Positions 26,578-36,360 are shown, counted from the stretch's first letter. The stretch: DNA of 64,000 nucleotides from an uncultured Eubacteriales bacterium (GCA_934446365.1 CAKSDZ010000004.1:62001-126000), one strand, 5' to 3'. Translations and numbers: made by a program. The notes: generated by a model from the letters alone, not told the origin.

Positions 26578-26615
26578 AGGAAAAGCGGAGAATCAAAGTT
26601 CTCCGCTTTTCCTTT
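26578..26615 (+). terminator. Terminator after the holin genes
   Basis: 15-bp arms (26578-26592 and 26599-26613) forming AGCGGAGAA/TTCTCCGCT with A/T-rich ends. Confidence 0.85.
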
Positions 26616-26761
26616 GCGTGGTGGTGTGCAAATGTGAAAAAACTACAAATTTTTGTGCAAAGCTATTCCATTTTCCCTTTCTTCGTGATAAGATAATATG
26701 CAGAGAAACATGTAATCATTTTGGCTTTCTGCATGTGATATCAAAAATTTTGATGAAACAG

Positions 26762-26785
26762 CCGACCGGGCGGTTCCCGGTTTCG
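26762..26785 (+). other. Hairpin just before the pckA ribosome binding site
   Basis: CCGACCGGG and CCCGGTTTCGG can pair around a CGGTT loop, ending 7 nt before the pckA Shine-Dalgarno sequence. It could affect translation of pckA; no protein or ligand is implied by sequence. Confidence 0.35.
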
Positions 26786-26802
26786 GTGTAATGGAGGCTT
26801 TT

Positions 26803-28374
26803 ATGAAAGAGATAAAACCGATTGAGCTTGGAATTGCCGGAAACGGAACGGTGCTCCGCAACCTTTCTGTTCCCGCATTGGTGGAAAAGACGCTGGCAAG
26901 AGGAGAGGGGACGCTCTCCGACACAGGGGCGCTTGTCGTGAAAACGGGAAAATATACGGGCAGAAGCCCGGACGATAAATTCATTGTCGACACCCCCGCC
27001 GTACATGACGATATCGCGTGGGGCAAGGTCAACGTGCCGATTGCACGAGAGAAATTCGATGCAATCCGTGCAAAAATGCTCGCATACCTGCAAAACAAGG
27101 AAATTTTTGTGTTCGACGGCTTCGCGGGTGCCGACAAGACCTATACGCAGCGCTTCCGCATCGTCAACGAAATGGCGAGCCAAAATCTGTTCATCCATCA
27201 GCTTCTGATTCGCCCGACGGAGACGGAGCTGGATGACTTTGTGCCGGACTTTACCATTTTGGCGGCGCCCGGCTTCAAGTGCATCCCGGAGGTGGACGGC
27301 GTACACAGCGAGGCGGCCATCATCATCGATTACGAGCAGAAGCTCGTGCTGATTGCCGGCAGCGGCTATTCGGGCGAGATTAAAAAGAGCGTATTTTCCG
27401 TGATGAACTATGTCCTGCCGAAACGCGGCGTGCTTTCGATGCACTGCTCCGCAAATATCGGAAAGGACGGAGACAGCGCCGTATTCTTCGGGCTATCCGG
27501 CACGGGCAAGACGACGCTTTCCGCGGATCCTGCGAGAAAGCTCATCGGGGACGACGAGCACGGCTGGTCGGACAAAGGCGTGTTCAACATCGAGGGCGGC
27601 TGCTATGCGAAGTGCATCCACCTTTCCGCCGAGCATGAGCCGGAGATTTACGGCGCGGTGAAATTCGGCACGCTGCTCGAAAACGTCATCGTCGATAAAA
27701 ACGGCGTTCCGGATTATGACGACGGTTCCCTGACGGAGAATACCCGCGCGGGCTATCCCGTGGAATACATTCCGAACGCGGAGCCCTCCGGCGTCGGCGT
27801 ACAGCCGAAAACGGTGATTTTCCTCACCGCAGACGCTTTCGGCGTTCTGCCTCCGATTGCAAGGCTTGACCGCGATATGGCGATGTTCCATTTCGTTTCG
27901 GGCTATACAAGCAAGCTCGCGGGCACGGAGCGCGGCGTCACGGAGCCGCAGACGACGTTTTCGACCTGCTTCGGCGCGCCGTTTCTGCCGCTCTCACCGA
28001 GCGTGTATGCGACGATGCTCGGCGAGCGAATCGATAAAAACAACGCGCGCGTGTTCCTTGTGAATACCGGCTGGTGCGGAGGCGCCGCGGGAACGGTGCC
28101 GCGCATGAAGCTCCGCTATACGCGGGCGATGGTGTCGGCGGCGCTTTCCGGCGCGCTTGACGATGTGGAATATGTGCTCGATCCCATTTTCAACGTCTAT
28201 ATTCCGAAGTCCTGTCCGGAGGTCCCGACGGAGATTCTCGATCCGCGGAATGTGTGGACGGACAAAGCGGCATATGAAAAGGCGGCGCACACACTTGCGG
28301 AAAAATTCCGTGAGAATTTCAAGAAATATACGGATATGCCTGCGAATATCATAAACGCGGGTCCCAAAGCATAA
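26803..28374 (+). CDS. pckA: Phosphoenolpyruvate carboxykinase (ATP)
   Basis: 523 aa from ATG 26803, chosen because TGGAGG lies 5 nt upstream (an earlier ATG at 26791 overlaps that site). It interconverts oxaloacetate and PEP with ATP/ADP. Clear motifs: TGKYTGRSPDDKF, the kinase-1a loop GLSGTGKTTLS (about 230-240), DDEHGWSD, and FLTADAFGVLPP. Length matches the family. In anaerobic gut bacteria it often runs toward oxaloacetate to make succinate. A single gene with its own leader. Confidence 0.97.
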   Translation: MKEIKPIELGIAGNGTVLRNLSVPALVEKTLARGEGTLSDTGALVVKTGKYTGRSPDDKFIVDTPAVHDDIAWGKVNVPIAREKFDAIRAKMLAYLQNKEIFVFDGFAGADKTYTQRFRIVNEMASQNLFIHQLLIRPTETELDDFVPDFTILAAPGFKCIPEVDGVHSEAAIIIDYEQKLVLIAGSGYSGEIKKSVFSVMNYVLPKRGVLSMHCSANIGKDGDSAVFFGLSGTGKTTLSADPARKLIGDDEHGWSDKGVFNIEGGCYAKCIHLSAEHEPEIYGAVKFGTLLENVIVDKNGVPDYDDGSLTENTRAGYPVEYIPNAEPSGVGVQPKTVIFLTADAFGVLPPIARLDRDMAMFHFVSGYTSKLAGTERGVTEPQTTFSTCFGAPFLPLSPSVYATMLGERIDKNNARVFLVNTGWCGGAAGTVPRMKLRYTRAMVSAALSGALDDVEYVLDPIFNVYIPKSCPEVPTEILDPRNVWTDKAAYEKAAHTLAEKFRENFKKYTDMPANIINAGPKA

Positions 28375-28398
28375 AAGAAAGGGTAGACTTTTTATAAT

Positions 28399-29805
28399 AT
28401 GAAGCTTTATAACACGCTGTCAAAAACGATAGAGGAATTTGTCCCGAACGAACCCGGCAAGGTGAAGATGTATACCTGCGGTCCCACCGTGTATCATTTT
28501 GCCCATATCGGCAACCTCAGAACCTATATCATGGAGGATGTGCTGGAAAAATTTCTGCGTTACGTCGGTTATGATGTCACGCGCGTGATGAATGTGACCG
28601 ACGTCGGCCATCTCACAAGCGACGGGGACACCGGAGAGGACAAAATGCTGAAAGGCGCGAAACGGGAGCATAAAACCGTTCTCGAAATCGCAGAATTTTA
28701 CCGGAAAGCGTTCTTTGACGACTGTGCAAAGCTGAATATCAAAACACCCGACATCGTGCAGCCGGCCACCGGCTGCATCGATGAGTTCATCCAAATCATC
28801 TCCTATCTGTTGGAGCACGGATTTGCCTATATCGCCGAGGGGAACGTCTATTTCGACACCTCAAAGGCGAAGGATTACTATGCGCTCTCCGGCCATAACA
28901 CGGAGGAGCTGATGGTCGGCGTGCGCGACGACGTTTCGGAGGACACGAACAAGCGCAACAAGAGCGATTTTGTGCTTTGGTTCACCAAATCGAAGTTCGA
29001 CGACCAGGAGCTGAAATGGGAGAGTCCGTGGGGGCTCGGTTATCCGGGCTGGCACATTGAATGCTCCGGCATCAGCATCAAATATCTCGGCGAGCGGCTC
29101 GACATCCACTGCGGCGGTGTGGACAATATCTTCCCGCATCATACGAACGAGATCGCGCAGAGTGAGGCATATGTCGGGCATAAGTGGTGTAATTATTGGT
29201 TCCATGTCCAGCATCTCAACGACGAAACCGGCAAGATGAGCAAATCCAAGGGAGAATTTTTGACGGTGTCGCTATTGGAGGCCCGCGGCTATGATCCGCT
29301 TGCGTATCGGCTCTTCTGCCTGCAAAGCCATTACCGCAAACCATTGACATTCAGCTTTTCCAATCTCGACAATGCGGCGGCAGCCTATGCGAAGCTGACA
29401 AAGCGGATTGCGGGACTTTCCGCGGCAGGCGAGGTCGATGCGGCAGCGCTGGATTCCTATCGGGCGAAGTTTATCGACGCAGTGGGACAGGATCTCAACA
29501 CCGCGCAGGGACTCACCGTGCTTTATGACATGCTCAAGGATTCCGCCATCAATGACGCGACAAAACGCGCTGTGGCGGAGGATTTTGACCGTGTGCTCTC
29601 GCTTGGCTTGATCAAGGAAGCCGTGGCGGACGAAGCTGCGTCTGCGAATGGCGATGATGCATGGATTCTCGCAAGGATTGCGGAGCGCGCCGAGGCTAAA
29701 AAAGCAAAGAATTATGCGCTTGCGGACGCCATTCGCGCGGAGCTTTTGGAAAAGGGAATCGCACTTGTGGATACCAAGGACGGAACCACTTATACAAAGG
29801 CATAA
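28399..29805 (+). CDS. cysS: Cysteinyl-tRNA synthetase
   Basis: 468 aa, full length. Class I signature HIGN (36-39), KMSKS (279-283), the zinc-binding Cys in YTCGPTVYHF, and GWHIECSGI with HCGGVDNIFPHH all match CysS. It charges tRNA-Cys. It lies 24 bp after pckA and upstream of rimO. No T-box leader is present in the short gap. Confidence 0.98.
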   Translation: MKLYNTLSKTIEEFVPNEPGKVKMYTCGPTVYHFAHIGNLRTYIMEDVLEKFLRYVGYDVTRVMNVTDVGHLTSDGDTGEDKMLKGAKREHKTVLEIAEFYRKAFFDDCAKLNIKTPDIVQPATGCIDEFIQIISYLLEHGFAYIAEGNVYFDTSKAKDYYALSGHNTEELMVGVRDDVSEDTNKRNKSDFVLWFTKSKFDDQELKWESPWGLGYPGWHIECSGISIKYLGERLDIHCGGVDNIFPHHTNEIAQSEAYVGHKWCNYWFHVQHLNDETGKMSKSKGEFLTVSLLEARGYDPLAYRLFCLQSHYRKPLTFSFSNLDNAAAAYAKLTKRIAGLSAAGEVDAAALDSYRAKFIDAVGQDLNTAQGLTVLYDMLKDSAINDATKRAVAEDFDRVLSLGLIKEAVADEAASANGDDAWILARIAERAEAKKAKNYALADAIRAELLEKGIALVDTKDGTTYTKA

Positions 29806-29870
29806 TCAGATAATATTCTGATGTATAAAATGATATATACGACAGTATAAAATAAAAGGTTTATTGGTTT

Positions 29871-31220
29871 ATGAAAAAAGACAAGAAAATCAAAATCGGA
29901 TTCGTTTCGCTCGGCTGCTCCAAGAATTTGGTGGATACCGAGGTGATGCTGGCAAAGCTGGTATCGGCGGGCTATGAAATCACGCCGGAGGATATCGAGG
30001 CGGATGTGATCATCGTCAATACCTGTGCGTTTATTGAGAGCGCGAAAAATGAAGCGATTGAAAATATCCTCGATGTCGCATGGCTCAAAGAGCACCGTTC
30101 GCTGCGTGCCATCATTGTGACGGGATGCCTTGCGGAGCGTTACCGGACGCAGATTTTTGACGAGATTCCGGAGGTGGACGCGGTCATCGGCGTCGGAAGC
30201 TTGGATCACATCACAGAGGCGGTGGAGGCTGTCCTGAAAGGGGAGAAATACAGCTTTTTCGGGGATAAAAACACCGCGGCACTCGGCGGGGAGCGCATTG
30301 TGACGACGCCGGAATATACCGCCTATCTGAAAGTGGCGGAGGGCTGCGACAACCGGTGCACCTACTGCGCGATTCCGCTCATTCGCGGCGGCTTTCGCAG
30401 CCGTCCGATAGAGGATCTTGTGAAGGAAGCGAAGGAGCTGGAATCGATCGGCGTGAAGGAGCTCAATCTCATCGCGCAGGATACGACGCGCTATGGGCTT
30501 GACCTCTATGGAGAATATCGTCTTCCCGAACTGATTCGCGCGATTTGCGAAGCAACAGCCATTCCGTGGATACGGATTTTATACTGCTATCCCGATAAAA
30601 TTACGGATGAGCTGATTTCCGAGATCAAAAACAACGACAGGGTTGTCAAATACATAGACCTGCCGATTCAGCATATCAATGATCGTGTGCTTTCCGCGAT
30701 GAACCGTCACGGGGATTCCGCTATGATTAAGGCTGTGGTGGAAAAGCTGCGCCGGGAAATCCCGGATATTTGTCTTCGCACGACGGTTATCGTCGGATTC
30801 CCCGGAGAGACGGAAGAGGAATTTAACGAGCTTTGCGAGTATGTTGCACAGACAGAATTTGACCGCTTGGGCGCCTTTACGTATTCCCGTGAGGAGGATA
30901 CGCCGGCTTATGATTTTGAGGATCAGATCGATGAACAGACAAAGCAGGACAGATATGATATCATCATGCGCGAGCAGCTGCATATCGCGGAGCGAAAAAA
31001 TCAGGCTTTTGTCGGGAAGAGAATGACCGTGCTTTGCGAGGCTTACGATGCCGTCGCGGAGATTTATTACGGCAGGAGCGCCTATGACGCACCGGATATC
31101 GACACCAAGGTTTATTTCCGCAATGCCCTCGGCAAAAAGCGCATTGCGCCCGGGACGTTTGTCGAGGTGGACATCGAGGAGGCCGTAGACTATGACCTCA
31201 TCGGCAAGGCGGTCGTTTGA
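29871..31220 (+). CDS. rimO: Ribosomal protein uS12 methylthiotransferase RimO
   Basis: 449 aa with three expected domains: N-terminal MTTase (SLGCSKNLVDTE, VNTCAFIESA, VTGCLAERY, giving the auxiliary cluster Cys), radical SAM core with CDNRCTYC, and a C-terminal TRAM domain (about 375-449). It adds a methylthio group to an Asp of ribosomal protein S12. RimO rather than MiaB is indicated by the CAFIESAKNEAI and GGFRSRP stretches. pgsA follows 54 bp downstream, a common clostridial order. Confidence 0.97.
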   Translation: MKKDKKIKIGFVSLGCSKNLVDTEVMLAKLVSAGYEITPEDIEADVIIVNTCAFIESAKNEAIENILDVAWLKEHRSLRAIIVTGCLAERYRTQIFDEIPEVDAVIGVGSLDHITEAVEAVLKGEKYSFFGDKNTAALGGERIVTTPEYTAYLKVAEGCDNRCTYCAIPLIRGGFRSRPIEDLVKEAKELESIGVKELNLIAQDTTRYGLDLYGEYRLPELIRAICEATAIPWIRILYCYPDKITDELISEIKNNDRVVKYIDLPIQHINDRVLSAMNRHGDSAMIKAVVEKLRREIPDICLRTTVIVGFPGETEEEFNELCEYVAQTEFDRLGAFTYSREEDTPAYDFEDQIDEQTKQDRYDIIMREQLHIAERKNQAFVGKRMTVLCEAYDAVAEIYYGRSAYDAPDIDTKVYFRNALGKKRIAPGTFVEVDIEEAVDYDLIGKAVV

Positions 31221-31274
31221 TTTTTGATATTTTATCGCTGTCCGCGATAAGCGGATAAAACTTCGGAGGCTAAC

Positions 31275-31883
31275 ATGAAACTGAATCTTCCCAATAAGCT
31301 TACGGTCGCAAGAATGGTCATGGTGCCGTTCCTCATGGTATTTATCACGTTTGATTTCGGTCTTGGCGTTTGGTCAAGGCTGATTGCCGCCGCCTTTTTC
31401 GGCCTTGCCTCCTTTACGGATTTTGTGGACGGGCATATCGCAAGGCGCGACGGTCTTGTGACGAATTTCGGAAAATTTCTCGATCCGCTCGCAGATAAGC
31501 TGATGGTGTTTGTCGCTTTGATCTGTCTTTGCTATGTGACCGGCCGTGACGAGGGTATGAGCGTATACGGCGTGCTGCTGCTGGTGGCGACCGTCATCGT
31601 GATTTTCCGTGAGCTTGCTGTGACCTCCATGCGCATGGTTGTCACCAATACGGACGGTATCGTGATTGCGGCAAATTCTCTCGGAAAGGTCAAAACCTGC
31701 ACACAGATTCTGTTCATTCTGACGGCGCTGATTGAGCCGATTTTTGCGGATAAGCTGTCTTACGACTTTCTTGGCGGGCATGTCGTTTCCTATGTGACGA
31801 TGGCGGTTATGACCGTTATGACGATTTGGTCGGGCGTTTCCTATTTTAAGGGCTATTGGAAATATATCGATCCCGCAAAATGA
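31275..31883 (+). CDS. pgsA: CDP-diacylglycerol-glycerol-3-phosphate 3-phosphatidyltransferase
   Basis: 202 aa integral membrane enzyme that makes phosphatidylglycerophosphate. The start follows CGGAGG. The CDP-alcohol phosphotransferase motif (DGX2ARX8GX3DX3D) is seen as DGHIARRDGLVTNFGKFLDPLADK. About five membrane segments. Downstream of rimO on the same transcript. Confidence 0.96.
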   Translation: MKLNLPNKLTVARMVMVPFLMVFITFDFGLGVWSRLIAAAFFGLASFTDFVDGHIARRDGLVTNFGKFLDPLADKLMVFVALICLCYVTGRDEGMSVYGVLLLVATVIVIFRELAVTSMRMVVTNTDGIVIAANSLGKVKTCTQILFILTALIEPIFADKLSYDFLGGHVVSYVTMAVMTVMTIWSGVSYFKGYWKYIDPAK

Positions 31884-32007
31884 TTCCAAAACTTTGTAAA
31901 TTTTGGATTTTGAGGATTGCCTGCCTTTTTTGTGCGCTTTATTCCGTTAAGTATGCTTTGCATCGGGAAAATCCAAGATTTTGCACTTGTTGTTCACAAA
32001 AAATTTC

Positions 32008-32036
32008 TTGACATTATTTATGCTGCGGTATACAAT
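32008..32036 (+). promoter_or_regulatory. Sigma-A promoter of the DUF1292 gene
   Basis: TTGACA (32008-32013) and TACAAT (32031-32036), 17-bp spacer, about 80 bp before the start. Confidence 0.75.
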
Positions 32037-32117
32037 ATAAGCAGAAGAGAAGAGACCGGACTCCCGATTGGAGAAAGATTTGCTTCTTGTTTGATGACGG
32101 AAAGGATTATTTTTAGT

Positions 32118-32405
32118 ATGGCAGATGAGATGTTTAGCGCAGATATTATCACACTGACCGATGAAGACGGCAATGAGACGGAATTTGAAGTGATCGCTAC
32201 GCTTGAAATCGACGGAAACACCTATTATGCGCTTATGCCTGTGGAAGATAACGAAAACGGAGACTGTGTGATCTTAAAGCTGGAAGAGGATGAAAACGGC
32301 GACGATATCCTCTCGACCATCGATGATGACGATGAATATGAACGTGTCGCCGATGTATTTGACGACGAGGTATTTTCTGAAATCGATTATGACGACGAGG
32401 AATAA
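32118..32405 (+). CDS. DUF1292 family protein
   Basis: 95 aa from ATG 32118 (AAAGGA upstream). Very acidic, with ITLTDEDGNETEFEVIATLEIDGNTYYALMP-type beta strands typical of DUF1292 and a C-terminal run of Asp and Glu. Function of the family is unknown; in Bacillota such genes often sit near yrrK/yqgF homologues, which are not seen here. It has its own promoter. Confidence 0.85.
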   Translation: MADEMFSADIITLTDEDGNETEFEVIATLEIDGNTYYALMPVEDNENGDCVILKLEEDENGDDILSTIDDDDEYERVADVFDDEVFSEIDYDDEE

Positions 32406-32531
32406 TCTTCGGTTATCTGCATATATTATGGATAGCTTCCCGCTTGCGTGACGCATCGGAAAGCGTGACGGAATTCCGTCATTTCCTCTTTGAATGAAAA
32501 ATCCTGCCCCTCTCGTGATATGTCATAAATT

Positions 32532-32703
32532 AAACCTACAACCATTTCTTGGAGCCTTTACCCGATATGGGTATGCAGACCTCCCGACCGGTCCTGCTGA
32601 TGTCACGACCGGCCACGGACGCTGGGAGCACAAAGTATTGGAGCGGGCACCTACCTTGCTTTATGCAGGGCATTAATTTTGACGTACACGGCCGGGTGGG
32701 TTT
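32532..32703 (+). ncRNA. Structured non-coding RNA, raiA-like candidate
   Basis: A 395-bp gap without a gene holds a folded element. Closing helix AAACCTAC (32532-32539) with GTGGGTTT (32696-32703); hairpin ACCC/GGGT (32560-32572); a long arm CTCCC/GGGAG (32581-32628) enclosing CCGGTC/GACCGG (32588-32612); hairpin CCTTGC/GCAGGG (32654-32670). A strong terminator follows at 32724. Several arms around a closed junction fit raiA-type RNAs better than the rod shape of 6S RNA, but this is from shape and memory, not a model match. No downstream gene in the same direction, so it is a free-standing RNA. Confidence 0.6.
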
Positions 32704-32723
32704 TATCTTTGAATTTTCAAAAC

Positions 32724-32757
32724 AAAAAAACGATCGCTTATGAGCGATCGTTTTTTT
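32724..32757. terminator. Strong intrinsic terminator of the ncRNA
   Basis: Arms CGATCGCT (32731-32738) and AGCGATCG (32743-32750), extended by A7 and T7. It can also serve the minus-strand gene ending at 32801. Confidence 0.92.
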
Positions 32758-32800
32758 GCTTTGTGATATGCTCAGTTCAATAGGAGAGGCTTGGCGGCGA

Positions 32801-34396
32801 TTATTCATGCAGATAGGAAATGGCTGCTATATAATCGTCAAGCGCCTCGGAAATAGGGGCACCGTATCTTTTTGTCCATTTCGTGATGTCGTTTTTTCCT
32901 GTAAGGATCATTCCGGATATTCCAGTTTCATACGGCGAACCGTATGACGAGTCGGTAAAACAGTGATAGGCGGGATCATAGGTGCGGGTATTGAGGATAA
33001 GCTCGAGCATCTCCCCCGAATCGACGTCTGCGCAGATTTCATAGGCATAGGTGTCTATCCATGCATCGCGCACGGTCTCGCTGGAATGATAGGCGAACAG
33101 CTCAAAAAATTCCCCGACCGCTTCAATATCTGAAACGTATACAGGAACGGAGTATGTTGCCGTTTTTTTATCAACATAATGAGCATAATTTTTCTGTGTT
33201 TCGCTGTAAAGGGGATAGGGTATGAGAGAAATATCGCTGTTTTTGATTTGCGAGATCGTGTCGATAGTATCGGATGCAAACAATGTACTGCCATTTTGCA
33301 AAGTAGGCAGAATATCAGAATAGAGGATGGTTTCAGATTCGTCGAGATTCCAAATTTCAATGGCTCTGTCGATCAGAGCATTCCATTCATCGGAATACTC
33401 GTTTGCCGCAAAATAAAAGACGCCGTCTTTGTTTTCAATAATCGAAAGCGCGGAGGCACAATGCAGACCGTGTGCCGCATAACCCGTTCTGACCCATCCG
33501 CGTATATTTCCGTCTGTGCTGCTGTTTTCTGCGATTTTGCACATTTCCGCAAACTTATCCATTGTCCATTTTTTTGTCCGTACCAGCTCATAAAGGTCGT
33601 CGGTGATTCCGGCTTTCTCATAGACCGTTTTGTTGAACATCATCACATGGGTATGCGACATGGCGTTCAGCGCGAAATCGCCGAGGATGCTGTACAACAC
33701 GGTTGCGCCGTTGTTGTTTTTCATGCTGTATGTAGAAATATAGCTTTGATCCCAATAAGAATTATCAAGATTAAGTTCCAGTGCATATAGATTGTAGCTT
33801 GCCCCGATGAGTGTGCGATTTCCTGTGTTGTATGACGTTGTGAAGAGATCAATCGTGTGCTCTCCACTCGCCATTTCTATTGTCACCGCTGAACCGGCAT
33901 TATAAAAAGCCTGCAGCTCTATTTTGCAGTTGTAAAGAGCTTCTATCGTCTTGTTTCGCTGGCGAACTGCAAGACTAACAATATCGGTACCCTCTGAATC
34001 AATTTCTGCGCTTGGTGCTCTGCCGAAGGAACCGGCTGAAGGGTCTGCTGCAATGACAAAGGTTCTGCCGCCAAAATCCGGCTTTCCTATGGGAGGCTCG
34101 ATTGGGTTATAGGGATCGACCGAGGAGCTTTCCTCTTTGCCCGCGGTGGTTTCTTCGGCTTCATGATCCCTTGTCGTGTCGGGCACAGATGAAATCGTGG
34201 TTTCGTGGTTTTCGCTTGTGCTTTCGTAGTATTCACTCTGTGCTGTGCTTTCGTTGTCCTCACTCTGTGCCGTAGTATCGGATGAAGAGATGCTTTCGGT
34301 TATCGCCGGCGGATTATTTTTGACACATCCGACTGCCAGACACAGAACGGTTATGATAGACAAAGCACATAAAATCGATAAACTCTTTTTTAGCAT
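32801..34396 (-). CDS. Extracellular solute-binding lipoprotein (copy 1)
   Basis: 531 aa. ATG 34396 is preferred: GAGG lies 9 nt upstream, whereas the ATG at 34402 is too close. Lipoprotein signal peptide (LCLAVGC lipobox), then ~85 residues of Ser/Thr/Glu linker, then a domain beginning DFGGRTFVIAADPSAGSFG that resembles large extracellular solute-binding proteins. Patterns such as VSLAVRQRNKTIEALYNCKIEL, TMDKFAEM and GMILTGKNDITKW recur in the paralogue at 34588. No permease genes are adjacent, so its transporter is elsewhere or it has another role. Own promoter at 34437-34464. Confidence 0.78.
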   Translation of the reverse strand: MLKKSLSILCALSIITVLCLAVGCVKNNPPAITESISSSDTTAQSEDNESTAQSEYYESTSENHETTISSVPDTTRDHEAEETTAGKEESSSVDPYNPIEPPIGKPDFGGRTFVIAADPSAGSFGRAPSAEIDSEGTDIVSLAVRQRNKTIEALYNCKIELQAFYNAGSAVTIEMASGEHTIDLFTTSYNTGNRTLIGASYNLYALELNLDNSYWDQSYISTYSMKNNNGATVLYSILGDFALNAMSHTHVMMFNKTVYEKAGITDDLYELVRTKKWTMDKFAEMCKIAENSSTDGNIRGWVRTGYAAHGLHCASALSIIENKDGVFYFAANEYSDEWNALIDRAIEIWNLDESETILYSDILPTLQNGSTLFASDTIDTISQIKNSDISLIPYPLYSETQKNYAHYVDKKTATYSVPVYVSDIEAVGEFFELFAYHSSETVRDAWIDTYAYEICADVDSGEMLELILNTRTYDPAYHCFTDSSYGSPYETGISGMILTGKNDITKWTKRYGAPISEALDDYIAAISYLHE

Positions 34397-34436
34397 TATC
34401 ATTTTCCTCGGTTATTTTAAAATTGATTATAATTAT

Positions 34437-34464
34437 ATTATATAAGATTTTACGATTTTGTCAA
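34437..34464 (-). promoter_or_regulatory. Promoter of solute-binding lipoprotein copy 1
   Basis: On the minus strand TTGACA (34464-34459) and TATAAT (34442-34437), 16-bp spacer. Confidence 0.75.
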
Positions 34465-34534
34465 TAATTTCATATAGAGGATTCAACGCAGGCCGCTTTC
34501 GTTCACTTCATTCCATGGTGGTGGAGGAGAAAAA

Positions 34535-34566
34535 AAGGAACGGCAACATTTATATTGCCGTTCCTT
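34535..34566 (-). terminator. Terminator of solute-binding lipoprotein copy 2
   Basis: Twelve-bp arms AAGGAACGGCAA and TTGCCGTTCCTT with T-rich sequence following on the minus strand. Confidence 0.85.
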
Positions 34567-34587
34567 GTCTTTTAAGAATAGAAAGAA

Positions 34588-36162
34588 TTATTGATTTGCA
34601 TTGGACATAGTTGTAACATAGTTGTTAATCGAGCTGTTGACCGCCTCGGCCGTTCTGTCTGCCCATCTTGTAAGGTTGTTCTTACCGGTGGAAATCATGT
34701 TGCTGATGTCACCCTCATAAGAAGCAAACATCAGATAAGCAGGATCATAGGTGCGGCTGTCAAGGATGATGCCGAGCATCTCGCCGGAATCCGCATCGCT
34801 GCAGAATTCATAGCTGTATGCTTCAATCCAAGCAGAACGTACAAGGTATCTGGAATGATAAGCGTAAAGCTCCATGAAGTCGCTGAGCGTATCGATGTCC
34901 GGAACGGATACCGGTACAGAGTAAGCATACATGTGGTTGTCAACATAGTGAGCATAGGAGCCTTGTGTCTCGCTATACATCGGGTAAGGAACAAGGCCGA
35001 CCGATACATCGGAATCCTTCATACGGGCCAAAATATCGATAACCTCGGAGGCAAAGAGCGTATTTCCGCTCTGGAGAGCAGTACGGACATCTCCATAACC
35101 GAGTGTCTCTGCCTGTTCAAGCGACCAAACGGAGATGGCCTGATCGATAACGTCGTTCCATGCGCCTGCATTGTTCACCATTTCAAGCGAGAGAACACCG
35201 TTGTTGTTGGCGATGATCGGCATTGCGGACGCCACATGCATACCGTGCGTTGCGTGACCGGTTCTGACCCAACCAAGAATATCGCCTTCCGAATAATGAT
35301 ATTCGGAGTTACCACTGGTTTCTTGAGCAGCCGCTTTAATCATCTCGACGAATTTATCCATTGTCCATTTGTTTTCTCTTACGAGATCGTAGATATTGCC
35401 GATTGAGGATTCGATACCGGCATTCTCATATACTGTTTTGTTGAACATCAAAGCGTGGGTCGCAGACATGGAATAGAGAGCAAAGTCACCAATGATGCTG
35501 AAAATTGTCTTAGCGCCGCTGCTGTTATTGATGCTGTACGTATTTACGTAGTTCTGGTCCCACCATTCGTTCTCAAAATTGAGGTCGAACGAATAGAGAT
35601 TGTAGTTGTTTCCGCTTGTTCCAACGCCTGAGGTCTGATATTTTGTCGTATACATGTCAATGGTGTGCTGATTGCCGCTGGTATCGGCGGTTGCAAGCGA
35701 GCCGGGATTGTCGGAAGCAATCAATTCGATCTTACAGTTATAAAGCTTTTCCATTGTGCTGTTTCTCAGACGGACTGCAACACTGATGGTATCGGTGCCT
35801 TCGGAGTAGATCTCCTCGCTGGGAGATTTGCTGAAATCGTCCGTTGCCGTGTCACCTACAATGACAAAGGTCGTTCCTCTGAAATCGACATCTTCATAGC
35901 CGGGAAGCTTATTATAGCCATCAATTTCGACCGTAGAAGAGGAACCGTCGTCTCCAGAGGAGGTATCTTCGGACTGGCTGCCGCCGGTGGTCTCCTCTCC
36001 ACTCGAAGTGCCTCCCGATGTACCGGGTTTGTCACTTGCTGTTGTGTCTGCTGGCTCACTGCCTTTGGTGGTTTCCGGCGTGTCGTTTTCGCCGCAGCCG
36101 GCCATCAGAAACACAACGAGAATCATTGCAAGAGATAAAACAATTGCCAAAATTCTCTTCAT
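34588..36162 (-). CDS. Extracellular solute-binding lipoprotein (copy 2)
   Basis: 524 aa from ATG 36162 (AAAGGAG upstream). Lipobox VVFLMAGC, Thr/Ser/Gly/Glu linker to about residue 85, then the same domain as copy 1 (DFRGTTFVIVGDTATDDFSKSPSEEI, RLRNSTMEKLYNCKIEL, ISTGKNNLTRWADR). Clearly paralogous to the neighbouring gene by tandem duplication. Solute unknown; the size suits a sugar or oligosaccharide, or a peptide. It has its own promoter and terminator, so the two copies can be regulated separately. Confidence 0.8.
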   Translation of the reverse strand: MKRILAIVLSLAMILVVFLMAGCGENDTPETTKGSEPADTTASDKPGTSGGTSSGEETTGGSQSEDTSSGDDGSSSTVEIDGYNKLPGYEDVDFRGTTFVIVGDTATDDFSKSPSEEIYSEGTDTISVAVRLRNSTMEKLYNCKIELIASDNPGSLATADTSGNQHTIDMYTTKYQTSGVGTSGNNYNLYSFDLNFENEWWDQNYVNTYSINNSSGAKTIFSIIGDFALYSMSATHALMFNKTVYENAGIESSIGNIYDLVRENKWTMDKFVEMIKAAAQETSGNSEYHYSEGDILGWVRTGHATHGMHVASAMPIIANNNGVLSLEMVNNAGAWNDVIDQAISVWSLEQAETLGYGDVRTALQSGNTLFASEVIDILARMKDSDVSVGLVPYPMYSETQGSYAHYVDNHMYAYSVPVSVPDIDTLSDFMELYAYHSRYLVRSAWIEAYSYEFCSDADSGEMLGIILDSRTYDPAYLMFASYEGDISNMISTGKNNLTRWADRTAEAVNSSINNYVTTMSNANQ

Positions 36163-36243
36163 AAAATGATCTCCTTTTGTTTGAAAATTTTTAGCCATTC
36201 GCCAATGAAAGTGCAAAATATAATGCGAATGCTCCTATACTAC

Positions 36244-36272
36244 ATAATATCATTATATGCTGTTTTTGTCAA
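36244..36272 (-). promoter_or_regulatory. Promoter of solute-binding lipoprotein copy 2
   Basis: On the minus strand TTGACA (36272-36267) and TATTAT (36249-36244), 17-bp spacer. Confidence 0.75.
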
Positions 36273-36360
36273 TAGTTATCGACATTATCTTTTGGATTTT
36301 CGTTATTATTCATAAAAAACGAGGGAATTTTTGACTAAACGTGAAAATCTCGGCGGATAA

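Noticed and set aside
32532..32703. 6S RNA as the identity of the structured RNA
   Set aside because: 6S RNA is a long rod with one central bubble; this element folds as several arms around a closing helix. Not excluded without a model search.
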